Below are positions 18,673 through 27,130 of a DNA stretch of 64,000 bases, piece by piece; position 1 is the stretch's first letter; every line of letters begins with the position of its first letter. The stretch is from RUG14300 sp964561145 (GTDB lineage: Bacteria > Bacillota > Clostridia > Christensenellales > CAG-1252), in NCBI GenBank assembly GCA_964561145.1, contig CAZLNZ010000012.1, positions 12,563 to 76,562 of the forward strand, read 5' to 3'. The notes below the pieces were generated by a model. That model was not told the DNA's origin. It did no database searches and worked only from the letters and a program-made list of their open reading frames with translations. The position numbers and the translations under genes were made by a program.

Positions 18673-20121
18673 ATGAATATCGAAGAAGCTAAAAATGAGA
18701 TTAGAAATGCACTTAAAATCTACTTGCTTAAAAACGAATACGGAGAATATGAAGTATCTCCGTCGAAGCAACGCCCCATTATGCTGCTTGGTGCACCCGG
18801 AATAGGCAAAACCTCTATCATGGAGCAGCTTGCACTAGAACTTGACTTGGGACTTGTGAGTTATACCATAACCCATCATACAAGACAATCGGCAATAGGA
18901 CTCCCCTATATAGCAAAGAGGATTTATGACGGAAAGGAACAAATGGTCACGGAATATACCATGAGTGAAATTATCACCACCGTTTATGACGCTATCGAAA
19001 ATCAAGAAAAAAAAGAAGGCATCCTTTTTATCGATGAAATAAATTGCGTTTCCGAAACACTGGCTCCGGCAATGCTCGATCTACTTCAAAACAAGAAATT
19101 CGGCCCCCACAAAATACCTGCCGGTTGGGTTTTGGTCGCTGCCGGTAATCCCCCCGTATACAACCGTTCGGCGAGAGAATTTGACGTTGTAACCCTTGAT
19201 AGGCTCAAGGTCTTAAATGTAGAACCGGACTTCGATATATGGCTCAAATACGCCTATAAAAACCTCGTACATCCCGCTGTTACTTATTACCTTTCCTTGA
19301 AAAAACAGAATTTGTTCAAATCGGAAAAAATAGTCGGCGGCTACAGCTACATAACACCGAGAGGATGGGACGACCTATCAACCGCAATGCTGAAATATGA
19401 AAAGCTTTCTCTTGAAATTACATTACCCCTGATAGAACAATACATCGCAGATAAGAAAATCGCTTCGGAGTTTTTCAACTATCTTATTCTCTTTACCAAA
19501 TACCGTGCCGATTATAACGTTAACGACGTTATGGAAGGAAAAGCAAATGACCTAGCAAATAGACTGTCGGACAGCAAGTTCGATGAAAGGCTTGGTGTGG
19601 TATCGGTTTTTTCCAATGCGGTAAACTCACTATCTGAAAATTTCAGCATATTAGAACAAACTACGGAGGCACTTAAAAATGCCCATCTCAAACAAAAGAA
19701 AGAGGGATTATCCGATTTTGAGGTAAGAGATATTCTCTTTTCCGAGACCAATCAAGCAATAAGCGAAGGTGATATTAACAATGCACGTCTAAAAGATTCA
19801 TTAAGAAAAAGGATCAAGGATTGGATCGGCTCGGGAAAAAGACTTAAAGATTTTGTTCAATCACTAGAGCAAGAACAAAAGACTCACCAAGTTAAGCTTC
19901 GCAAAAGCATCGAAAATCTGTTTTCTTTTCTAGATAGATGTTTCGGAAAGGGTCAAGAAATGGTTTCCTTCGTATTAAACCTACTTGCCAGCCCCTATTT
20001 TGTACATTTTATTTCCTATTACCCATGTCCGATCTTCTTTGACTATAATGAGCTTTTGCTAATAGACAAACAAAATAAGATACTTCTTGAAGAAATCGCA
20101 AAATATAGGAATATGAAATAA
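18673..20121 (+). CDS. MoxR-type AAA+ ATPase
   Basis: This 482-residue protein has a Walker A GAPGIGKT at 40-47, a Walker B ILFIDE at 117-122 and a following AAGNPP sensor-like segment near 158, typical of the MoxR/RavA clade. MoxR ATPases work with VWA proteins to remodel or activate client complexes. The C-terminal 200 residues are helical and charged. The gene is third in the LRR-VWA-MoxR operon. No strong ribosome binding site is seen directly before the ATG. An AGGAGG in the end of the upstream gene is about 30 nt away, so coupling to upstream translation is likely. Confidence 0.88.
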   Translation: MNIEEAKNEIRNALKIYLLKNEYGEYEVSPSKQRPIMLLGAPGIGKTSIMEQLALELDLGLVSYTITHHTRQSAIGLPYIAKRIYDGKEQMVTEYTMSEIITTVYDAIENQEKKEGILFIDEINCVSETLAPAMLDLLQNKKFGPHKIPAGWVLVAAGNPPVYNRSAREFDVVTLDRLKVLNVEPDFDIWLKYAYKNLVHPAVTYYLSLKKQNLFKSEKIVGGYSYITPRGWDDLSTAMLKYEKLSLEITLPLIEQYIADKKIASEFFNYLILFTKYRADYNVNDVMEGKANDLANRLSDSKFDERLGVVSVFSNAVNSLSENFSILEQTTEALKNAHLKQKKEGLSDFEVRDILFSETNQAISEGDINNARLKDSLRKRIKDWIGSGKRLKDFVQSLEQEQKTHQVKLRKSIENLFSFLDRCFGKGQEMVSFVLNLLASPYFVHFISYYPCPIFFDYNELLLIDKQNKILLEEIAKYRNMK

Positions 20122-20141
20122 AAAAATCCGCATAAAGCGGA
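20121..20141 (-). terminator. Terminator between convergent genes
   Basis: A 5-bp stem TCCGC/GCGGA (20127-20141) is followed on the minus strand by seven T, directly after the 212-residue gene. It lies between convergent genes and could work in both directions. Confidence 0.7.
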
Positions 20142-20161
20142 CCTTTGATTGAAGATACGGC

Positions 20162-20800
20162 TTATAGTAAGCTTTTAGGATGTTTTAACTCATACATCGG
20201 TGAATTATTGACAAGATATTCCCCGATATTTTCTTCGACAGAATAAGTCAAAGAAAATATCCTACCGTCAACGACCCAAAGGTTAGAGAAATCGGGAGAT
20301 CCGTTAACCTCTGAACATACAAGAAAATCTCCTTTTCCATGATCGGAGGCGGATTGTTTTGAATTAATATGTGAAATTATACGATAACCTCTGCCCGTTG
20401 AATCGAAATACTTTGCCTCCTCGATATCTGCTGTCGGCAAATCGTATAGTCCGGCATCCGAATACTCTTCTTTTGACAGAAAATACGCATAATAAACAAC
20501 ATCGCTAGCCTTTGTGATAACGTATGTCCAATCGAAATATTCTTTTTTCAATAAAGTATCCAAAGAAGCGGAATCGGGCATTTGATATGTTTTTAGCGCC
20601 TTCTTCTCTTTTATAGTCCACTGCTCGCCAAGAAAGCCGCTGACGACAAGTTCTCCCCTTTTCACAGCAAAGCTTGAGCATTCGAGAATATTATTTATGA
20701 CAATGCCCTCTTTTGGTCGACAAACATATACACCATAGCTCTTCTTGTGACACTTATACCATTTTCCTTGAGGGATTCCGTTTTCATTAACGATTTTCAT
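20162..20800 (-). CDS. Hypothetical protein, 212 residues
   Basis: I do not recognise this family with confidence. The protein is soluble, mixed alpha/beta, without signal peptide or membrane helix. Visible features are a GKWYKCHKKSYGVYVCRPKEG segment near the N-terminus with two Cys, and a C-terminal half with alternating hydrophobic and polar residues. A purine-rich GGAGGAGGAGAG lies about 10 nt upstream of the ATG. It follows the transglutaminase-like gene by 27 nt on the same strand, so the two are probably one operon and may share a function in peptide or cell-wall processing. Confidence 0.6.
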   Translation of the reverse strand: MKIVNENGIPQGKWYKCHKKSYGVYVCRPKEGIVINNILECSSFAVKRGELVVSGFLGEQWTIKEKKALKTYQMPDSASLDTLLKKEYFDWTYVITKASDVVYYAYFLSKEEYSDAGLYDLPTADIEEAKYFDSTGRGYRIISHINSKQSASDHGKGDFLVCSEVNGSPDFSNLWVVDGRIFSLTYSVEENIGEYLVNNSPMYELKHPKSLL

Positions 20801-20827
20801 AAGTTATTCTCTCCTCCTCCGATCCGA

Positions 20828-21817
20828 CTAGGTATTAACCCTCAATACCCTTTTCTCTTCATCATAGCTTAAGGATTTTATATATACTCGATTTTTCATA
20901 CAGGTCTCTTTGAACCAATTACCACAATTGTCAAACACTTCTTTTACCGATGGTCCCCATTCCAATCTTGCAAAAAAGTACTTCTTTCCGTCTTTTTCAA
21001 GGGGAGGCAAAAATCGTATATCTTCCGGTCTTTTCATACTTAAGCCTTTCTTTGTAAAAAATTCTTGAGACGAATCGATACACTTTGGATAATTCCAGCC
21101 GCCGAAGTGAGTTTTTGAAACCTGTGCATCTGACATCAAAAAGAACAGGGGACAATCAACGGGAGCTCCGAAGTCCTTTGTTCCGTTATTGTATGTCGGA
21201 TCAACATGGTAATACTTTCCTCTAAAACGGACAATGTTCCAAGAATGGTTTTCACGCCCATGCTCCGCACTTGCCTGACCCACCGCTATAAAGGAGGTAA
21301 TTCCGACAGCATCGGCTAACAATTTAAACGCTTGAGCAATACCCTCACAACGTGCTTTGCCTTTAATCAAGGCTCCGACCGAGCTTCCGCCCTCAACATC
21401 CAATTCAGCGGAATATACAACATGCTCGGACAGATATCTGTTTATGGCAAGTATGATTTCATACTCCGAATGATACCCCGATACGCTTTTAACAAAATCG
21501 GAACAAATTTTATTCAGTGTTGTTCGATATTGCAATATTTGCCTACGATTATAAACAAAATGATAGGTTATGTTGCAGTTTCCGAAAATATCTGAAGAGT
21601 ATTGTATTTGAGGAGATTCATAAAAAATATCGGGACGAGAAACAGCCACGGCATTAGCAATTTTCGACAATGAATCATTAATATTGGATAATCTTACACC
21701 TCTAAGAGAAATGCTCTGCTTCAATTCAAGCAATTCTTGCACTATTATATCATATGCTTTTTTCTCTTCCGAGGAAAGCTGCGTAACATAAAAATCGTCC
21801 GGTCTGGTATATAACAT
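20828..21817 (-). CDS. Transglutaminase-like cysteine protease-fold protein
   Basis: This 329-residue protein contains a Transglut_core domain at about 140-230. The expected triad is present: Cys in ARCEGIAQAF, His in ENHSWNIV and Asp in YHVDPTYN. Bacterial members are usually proteases or amidases that act on peptides or cell-wall stems rather than cross-linking enzymes. There is no clear signal peptide, so it is probably cytosolic. An AGAGGA element precedes the ATG. It forms an operon with the 212-residue hypothetical gene downstream. The substrate cannot be told from the sequence. Confidence 0.8.
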   Translation of the reverse strand: MLYTRPDDFYVTQLSSEEKKAYDIIVQELLELKQSISLRGVRLSNINDSLSKIANAVAVSRPDIFYESPQIQYSSDIFGNCNITYHFVYNRRQILQYRTTLNKICSDFVKSVSGYHSEYEIILAINRYLSEHVVYSAELDVEGGSSVGALIKGKARCEGIAQAFKLLADAVGITSFIAVGQASAEHGRENHSWNIVRFRGKYYHVDPTYNNGTKDFGAPVDCPLFFLMSDAQVSKTHFGGWNYPKCIDSSQEFFTKKGLSMKRPEDIRFLPPLEKDGKKYFFARLEWGPSVKEVFDNCGNWFKETCMKNRVYIKSLSYDEEKRVLRVNT

Positions 21818-21852
21818 ATCTTCCTCTACTCTTCAAATACGACCATATATGG

Positions 21853-21882
21853 TTATGGCGTAGCAAAACTGCTACGCCATAA
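21853..21882. terminator. Strong hairpin after the hydrogenase operon
   Basis: A perfect 13-bp stem with a 4-nt loop (arms 21853-21865 and 21870-21882) lies about 25 nt after the hydrogenase stop codon and upstream of the transglutaminase-like gene. No T run follows, so it may stabilise the transcript end rather than terminate by the classical mechanism. Confidence 0.65.
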
Positions 21883-21905
21883 TTAAACTATATTATTGTG
21901 TAATA

Positions 21906-23654
21906 TTAAAACTTCTTTCTTGCAACATAGGAGGTGTGAAGAATCTCATGTGCCTTATGGCTGTTAGGTTCTCCAAGATATTCATCGTAAATCGCCTTAA
22001 TAGCAGGATTTTGATGTGACTTTCTAACAGGCATTTCTTTATCCATCTTATAAATGGTAGCACCTCTGACACCCTTTACATCCTCGTTATTGAGGGAGTA
22101 AGCACCCTTGATAGGTTGACCGCCACCGTTTACACAACCACCGGGACATGTCATAACCTCTATAAATTGATAGGGACTTGTTCCGTTCTTAATTTGCTCT
22201 AAAAGCTCTCTTGCATTTGCTAAACCGGAAGCAACGGCAACCTTGACATCAAGACCTGCTACATTATAGCTAGCCTCTTTGATATCTTGAGTTCCACGAA
22301 CTGCCTCAAAGTTTACGGGAGAGGCTTCATCCTTTGTGAGAACTTCAACAACGGTACGTAAAGCAGCCTCCATAACACCGCCGCTTGCACCAAAGATCAA
22401 GCCGGCACCCGTGGAGATTCCGAGAGGTGCGTCGAATTGCTCGTCGGGAAGGTCATTAAACATAATACCTGCTCTCTTGATCATACGAGCCAATTCACGT
22501 GTGGTCAATACAGCATCGATATCGGGATAACCACTTGCATTTTGTGCACCACGAGTCTTTTCAAACTTCTTTGCGGTACAAGGCATAATTGATACTACAT
22601 ATACGTCCTTAGGATCTAAGCCCATCTTCTCTGCATAGTAGGTCTTGCAGCAAGCCCCAAACATTTGTTGCGGTGATTTACAAGTAGAAAGATGAGGAAT
22701 CAATTCGGGATAATAATGCTCTACAAACTTGATCCAACCGGGAGAACAGCTGGTGATCATAGGTAATACACCGCCATTGTTGACACGAGATAAGAACTCC
22801 GTGCCCTCTTCCATGATTGTGAGGTCTGCGGCAAAATCAACGTCAAATACATTGTTGAAGCCGATTCTTCTTAAAGCTGCCACCATCTTGCCCTCAACGT
22901 TAGCACCCGTAGGAGCACCGAACTCCTCACCCAAGCCGACTCTTACAGAGGGAGCCGTTCCGACGATAACGGTCTTTGTAGGATCCGCGATGGCATTGAG
23001 AACGTTTTCGATTTCGTCCTTTTCATGTAATGCACCCGTAGGGCAGTGTACGACACATTGTCCGCAGCCTACGCAAGAAACAGCTGCTAACTCATGATCG
23101 AAGGGCGGAGCGATATGTGTATCGAAGCCTCTTCCGTTTGCACCGATAATACCGATACTTTGAGCGGCACAAGCTGCTACACAACGACGACAAAGAATAC
23201 ACTTGTCATTATCTCTTACGATACAGGGAGAGCTGTCATCGATTTCATAGTGTGAACGCTCGCCTTCGAATCTGTGTGCATCACAACCATACTCGTAAGA
23301 CAAGGTTTGAAGTTCGCAGTTTCCGTTACGAACACAGCTCAAACAATCTTGCTTGTGATCGGATAAAATAAGCTCGAGGGTTGTTTTACGGCTCTCATAA
23401 ACGAGCTTGCTGTTTGTTATTACTTCCATGCCCTCGTTAACAGGATATACGCAAGCTGCAACAAGAGATCTGGCACCCTTAACCTCAACAACGCAAATAC
23501 GGCAAGCACCGATTGCATTAACCTTCTTAAGATAGCAAAGAGTAGGAATTTTGATACCGATGCTCTTTGCAGCCTCTAAAATAGTAGTACCCGCAGGAAC
23601 GCTTACGGGCATTCCGTTTATTTTCAAATTAACCATTTTGATTTCTTCTGCCAT
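21906..23654 (-). CDS. hydA: [FeFe] hydrogenase catalytic subunit, NADH-linked type
   Basis: This 582-residue enzyme makes or uses H2 and pairs with the NuoF-like subunit encoded upstream. Domains in order: a plant-type [2Fe-2S] domain (Cys 40, 51, 54, 68), a His-ligated [4Fe-4S] site (DH at 99-100, then CLSC and GNC), two [4Fe-4S] sites (about 145-210), the H-cluster domain and the small-subunit domain at the C-terminus. H-cluster motifs are TSCSPGW, MPCTAKK and MTCPGGCVNGGG. Length and layout fit group A3/HndD-like, possibly electron-bifurcating, enzymes. It follows the NuoF-like gene by 14 nt, with an AGGAGG-like site before the ATG. Alternative symbol: hndD. Confidence 0.95.
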   Translation of the reverse strand: MAEEIKMVNLKINGMPVSVPAGTTILEAAKSIGIKIPTLCYLKKVNAIGACRICVVEVKGARSLVAACVYPVNEGMEVITNSKLVYESRKTTLELILSDHKQDCLSCVRNGNCELQTLSYEYGCDAHRFEGERSHYEIDDSSPCIVRDNDKCILCRRCVAACAAQSIGIIGANGRGFDTHIAPPFDHELAAVSCVGCGQCVVHCPTGALHEKDEIENVLNAIADPTKTVIVGTAPSVRVGLGEEFGAPTGANVEGKMVAALRRIGFNNVFDVDFAADLTIMEEGTEFLSRVNNGGVLPMITSCSPGWIKFVEHYYPELIPHLSTCKSPQQMFGACCKTYYAEKMGLDPKDVYVVSIMPCTAKKFEKTRGAQNASGYPDIDAVLTTRELARMIKRAGIMFNDLPDEQFDAPLGISTGAGLIFGASGGVMEAALRTVVEVLTKDEASPVNFEAVRGTQDIKEASYNVAGLDVKVAVASGLANARELLEQIKNGTSPYQFIEVMTCPGGCVNGGGQPIKGAYSLNNEDVKGVRGATIYKMDKEMPVRKSHQNPAIKAIYDEYLGEPNSHKAHEILHTSYVARKKF

Positions 23655-23668
23655 AATAAGCCTCCTGA

Positions 23669-25453
23669 TTATTTCTTAATGATAGCCTTAAAGTTACAGT
23701 TGCTTACACAAGCACCGCACTTAATACATTTAGCTTGGTCGATAACGTGCTTTTGTCTAACAACACCGCTAATTGCACCAACGGGACAGTTACGAGCACA
23801 CTTTGTACAACCCTTACAATCGTCGGTAATCTCAAAGCTCAAGAGCTTCTTACATACGCCTGCAGGACACTTCTTATCGACTACGTGAGCGATATACTCC
23901 TCACGGAAATAACGGAGAGTGGAAAGAACGGGGTTAGGAGCTGTTTGTCCCAAGCCACAGAGTGCATTATTCTTGATATAATAGCACAAAGCTTCCATCT
24001 TATCCAAATCCTCTAAGGTTGCTGTACCATTAGTAATCTTCTCTAACATCTCGTACAAACGTTTTGTACCGATACGGCAAGGAGTACACTTACCGCAGCT
24101 CTCATCTACGGTGAACTCGAGGAAGAACTTAGCGATATCAACCATACAATTGTCTTGGTCAATAACAATCATACCGCCGGAACCCATCATTGAGCCAATT
24201 GCGATCAAGTTATCATAATCTATAGGTACGTCAAAATGTTCCTTAGGAATACATCCGCCGGAAGGACCACCGGTTTGAGCTGCTTTGAATTCCTTTCCAT
24301 CGGAAATACCGCCACCGATATCCTCAATAATCTCACGAAGGGTAGTTCCCATAGGAACCTCGATAAGACCTGTATTTGCAATCTTTCCGCCAAGTGCGAA
24401 AACCTTTGTTCCCTTGCTCTTCTCTGTACCGATTGAAGAGAACCACTCGGCACCGTTCAAAATAATTTGAGGAATGTTAGCATAGGTTTCAACGTTATTT
24501 AAAAGGGTGGGTTTTGCGAATAAACCTTGGTTGGCAGGGAAAGGAGGACGAGGACGAGGCTCACCTCTGTTACCCTCGATAGAGGTCATCAAAGCGGTTT
24601 CCTCACCACAAACGAAAGCACCTGCACCCAAACGGATATCGATATCGAAAGCAAATCCCGTTCCTAAGATATTGTCGCCGAGTAAGCCATATTCTCTTGC
24701 TTGTCTAATTGCAATCTCACATCTTTCAACAGCGATAGGATACTCTGCACGAACATAAATATAACCTTGGTGTGAGCCTACTGCATAAGCGGCAATGGTC
24801 ATTGCTTCCAATACAGCGTGAGGATCACCCTCTAAAACAGATCTATCCATGAACGCACCGGGGTCACCCTCATCAGCGTTTACGCAAACATATTTAATAT
24901 CACCGATAGCATTCTTTGTGAATTGCCATTTCAAACCTGTGGGGAAGCCTGCACCGCCTCTACCGCGAAGTCCGCTTGCCTTGATAACATCGATGACCTC
25001 TTGAGGCTCCATCTTTGTCAAAACCTTAATCAAAGCTTGATAACCGTCACGAGCAATATATTCATCAATATTTTCAGGATTAATCAAACCGCAGTTTCTT
25101 AATGCCAAACGCATTTGCTTCTTATAGAAATTTGTTTCTGCTAAGGTATTAACCTTCTTTTTAGAATTCGAATCGGTATGCAATAATCTCTCTACTACAA
25201 TACCTTTCATGATGTGTTGTTCGATTATGTCCTTAACATCCTCGACCTTAACCTCTGAATAGAAGGTTCCTTCCGGGTATACTATAACGATAGGACCTAC
25301 GGCACAAAGACCGAAACATCCTGTCATAACCATTTCAACTTCGTTTTCGAGCTTATCTTCGGCAATCAATCTTTTGAATTCGTCCAAAATTGCTCTGCTG
25401 TGATTCGAGGTACATCCGGTACCGCCACATACTAATATCTGACTTCTGTACAT
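23669..25453 (-). CDS. hydB: NADH-binding NuoF-like hydrogenase subunit
   Basis: This 594-residue subunit carries FMN and moves electrons between NAD(H), ferredoxin and the hydrogenase. The N-terminus is a thioredoxin-like [2Fe-2S] domain (CGGTGC near 9-14, TGCFGLC near 45-50). Next is the NuoF core with the NADH/FMN loop GRGGAGFPTG and NADEGDPGAF, a SLBB-like region, and a [4Fe-4S] motif SCGKCTPCRIG. The C-terminus has two ferredoxin [4Fe-4S] motifs (CKGCTKCARNCPVG and CIKCGACVSNC). It lies between the small HndB-like gene and hydA with 14-15 nt gaps. Alternative symbol: hndC. Confidence 0.95.
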   Translation of the reverse strand: MYRSQILVCGGTGCTSNHSRAILDEFKRLIAEDKLENEVEMVMTGCFGLCAVGPIVIVYPEGTFYSEVKVEDVKDIIEQHIMKGIVVERLLHTDSNSKKKVNTLAETNFYKKQMRLALRNCGLINPENIDEYIARDGYQALIKVLTKMEPQEVIDVIKASGLRGRGGAGFPTGLKWQFTKNAIGDIKYVCVNADEGDPGAFMDRSVLEGDPHAVLEAMTIAAYAVGSHQGYIYVRAEYPIAVERCEIAIRQAREYGLLGDNILGTGFAFDIDIRLGAGAFVCGEETALMTSIEGNRGEPRPRPPFPANQGLFAKPTLLNNVETYANIPQIILNGAEWFSSIGTEKSKGTKVFALGGKIANTGLIEVPMGTTLREIIEDIGGGISDGKEFKAAQTGGPSGGCIPKEHFDVPIDYDNLIAIGSMMGSGGMIVIDQDNCMVDIAKFFLEFTVDESCGKCTPCRIGTKRLYEMLEKITNGTATLEDLDKMEALCYYIKNNALCGLGQTAPNPVLSTLRYFREEYIAHVVDKKCPAGVCKKLLSFEITDDCKGCTKCARNCPVGAISGVVRQKHVIDQAKCIKCGACVSNCNFKAIIKK

Positions 25454-25468
25454 ACTAGCCTCCTCCGC

Positions 25469-25792
25469 TTATTTATGAGCACATTCGTGCATTATTTCTT
25501 TAGCCTTTGCTACGGTTACACCCGTATATATTACGTCCTCTTTACCGTTTACGGATACCTTGACTACGGGAGCATCTCCCTCAAGTATCGTACGAATAAC
25601 CTTGACGCCTTGTATGCGTTCGCTAATAAGCTCATCAACTAAAGCGTTGAATACGTCACGTGCTCCGGCATTTACGCCCTCTTCGCCCATTCCGACATAA
25701 ACGTGAACGTCATCTTCGCTGCCGTATGTACGAGTGATAATCTCCGACTGCATTCTGTCTCTGATTTCGTTGATTTCGGCAATAGTCTTCAT
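25469..25792 (-). CDS. HndB-like thioredoxin-fold protein lacking cluster cysteines
   Basis: This 107-residue protein heads the hydrogenase operon. Its size, position and pattern (GEEGVNAGARDVFNALVDELI, then VKVSVNGKEDVIYTGVT) fit the HndB/[2Fe-2S] thioredoxin-like family. However, only one Cys is present, near the C-terminus (HECAHK), so it cannot bind the usual cluster. A structural or regulatory role is more likely. The ATG at 25790-25792 is preferred over the TTG one codon earlier because GGAGG is 8 nt upstream. No NuoE/HydC gene lies in this operon, so the third subunit must be encoded elsewhere or be absent. Confidence 0.7.
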   Translation of the reverse strand: MKTIAEINEIRDRMQSEIITRTYGSEDDVHVYVGMGEEGVNAGARDVFNALVDELISERIQGVKVIRTILEGDAPVVKVSVNGKEDVIYTGVTVAKAKEIMHECAHK

Positions 25793-25861
25793 CAATAATA
25801 CCTCCGTTTGTTTGTCTATTACACAATAAAAGATTAACCCTAATCAGGGCACTACTTTAGA

Positions 25862-25889
25862 ATTATACCATAAAATCCCAAAAATGCAA
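25862..25889 (-). promoter_or_regulatory. Candidate promoter of the hydrogenase operon
   Basis: On the minus strand TTGCAT (25884-25889) and a perfect TATAAT (25862-25867) are 16 nt apart, with the first gene about 65 nt downstream. A small inverted repeat, GATTA-N4-TAATC (25832-25845), lies in the leader; no Rex-type site was recognised. Confidence 0.6.
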
Positions 25890-25981
25890 CATATAATTGC
25901 TCAACCTTGCATTTTTTTTACAAATGATTTTCAAATAACTAAAGAATCATATTACAAAAGCCACAAGAATATATTTCTTAT

Positions 25982-26272
25982 ATGGATAATATCACCGCTA
26001 AGAATCAAACTCATGAAGCAACCACACTAAAACATTGTCTCTCCCTCTCCGACAAAATAATCGTCAAAGGGGTTGTTGCGATCGTTACTCTGCAAGAAAA
26101 ACTTGTTGAAATCAGATTATCTGGAAGAAGCCTAACCCTACAAGGAAACGGATTTTCTCCCCTTCATTTAGATCTGGATAAAGGTGAACTTATTCTTTCC
26201 GGAGAAGTATTAAGCTTAAAATACAGCGGTAAAAGCGAGAAGGAATCCTTCATTAAAAGAGTTTTTAAATAA
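25982..26272 (+). CDS. yabP: YabP-family sporulation protein
   Basis: This 96-residue beta-rich protein fits the YabP/YqfC family needed for spore coat and cortex assembly in the mother cell. The pattern LSLSDKIIVKGVVAI, RSLTLQGNGF, LDLDKGELILSGEVLSLKYS matches the family's four-strand signature, and length is typical. It is followed after 1 nt by a YabQ-like gene, the same order as in Bacillus and Clostridium, which strongly supports the call. Sigma-E control is expected from the family, but I could not identify a clear sigma-E promoter. Confidence 0.85.
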   Translation: MDNITAKNQTHEATTLKHCLSLSDKIIVKGVVAIVTLQEKLVEIRLSGRSLTLQGNGFSPLHLDLDKGELILSGEVLSLKYSGKSEKESFIKRVFK

Positions 26273-26273
26273 T

Positions 26274-26624
26274 ATGAGCTACGTTTCGACTCAGCCTTTT
26301 ACTTTTTTTGCATGTCTCGGAGTGGGTGCCGCCTCGGCATTCTGGTATGCCATCCTGTGGATTATAAGAAAAGCTTATGATAAAAAAATCGTAACTTTAA
26401 TCTGCGATTTCCTCTTTGTGGCAGCAAGCGTAGGTGGTTATTTTCTTTGTCTGTTTTCTACAAACTCCGGAGAATTTAGACTGTTTTCCCTGGTTGCCTT
26501 CGTCTTAGGCTTTGCCATAACATCATCTCTTCTGTCTTTTCTAAAGCCAAAAGGCGAAACACTATTGCTTAAGCTCGAAGAAAAATTCACTAAATTCAAG
26601 ATATTTTTTAAAAGGAAAAAATAA
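26274..26624 (+). CDS. yabQ: YabQ-like spore cortex membrane protein
   Basis: This 116-residue protein has four hydrophobic segments (about 8-30, 40-60, 68-86 and a short one) and a basic Lys-rich tail (FKIFFKRKK). That fits YabQ, a mother-cell membrane protein needed for cortex formation. The start codon lies 1 nt beyond the yabP stop, so the two are coupled. Sequence conservation in YabQ is low; the call rests mainly on size, topology and its place after yabP. Confidence 0.75.
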   Translation: MSYVSTQPFTFFACLGVGAASAFWYAILWIIRKAYDKKIVTLICDFLFVAASVGGYFLCLFSTNSGEFRLFSLVAFVLGFAITSSLLSFLKPKGETLLLKLEEKFTKFKIFFKRKK

Positions 26625-26642
26625 GCTGAAAGACTATATATG

Positions 26643-26670
26643 TATGCCGTCACTTTAAAAGTACGGCATA
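26643..26670. terminator. Hairpin between convergent genes
   Basis: A 7-8 bp stem (TATGCCGT paired with ACGGCATA) with a 12-nt loop lies between yabQ and the convergent small membrane protein gene. Confidence 0.6.
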
Positions 26671-26677
26671 TTCCATC

Positions 26678-26965
26678 CTACGCCCAAGTTACAGTTGCCA
26701 TATAGGTCAATATTATCACCATCGACACTATAAACGCTATACTGAACATCCTAACCCAGCCATCTGTGGAATGAGAGGAGAATATCAAAAATAAAATCGA
26801 TATTCCTCCGGTAACCGCAGTTGCAATCCACAACGCCGGGGACACTCTAAAGGCACCTACAAAGAATAGAATGACTGTGATTATGCACATAACGATTCCT
26901 ATTACGAAGGGCACAATCATTTTGCTCTTTAATTGAATGCTATTATCTTGTCTTACACTTTCCAT
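26678..26965 (-). CDS. Small membrane protein of unknown function
   Basis: This 95-residue protein has three predicted transmembrane helices (about 17-38, 44-62, 71-92) after a short polar N-terminus. No family was recognised. The ribosome binding site is weak (AGAA-type), so expression is uncertain. It lies between yabQ and the reverse transcriptase, on the same strand as the DGR but with a 165-nt gap and no known link to it. Confidence 0.5.
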   Translation of the reverse strand: MESVRQDNSIQLKSKMIVPFVIGIVMCIITVILFFVGAFRVSPALWIATAVTGGISILFLIFSSHSTDGWVRMFSIAFIVSMVIILTYMATVTWA

Positions 26966-27130
26966 ATTCTAAGTATGTGCAATAAAAGCCTATCTCATAC
27001 ATGACAATCCGTCATACAGGGATTATATACCTATATATGCAGATTGAGCGGATCGAAAAAACTGAGTGATTTTAGACATCATTGATTTAAGCAGTTAACA
27101 AGTAGTTGAATGGAAATGAATAAACATCTA

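Noticed and set aside
25832..25849. Possible redox (Rex) operator before the hydrogenase operon
   Set aside because: The small inverted repeats there do not match the Rex pattern TTGTGAA-N-TTCACAA.
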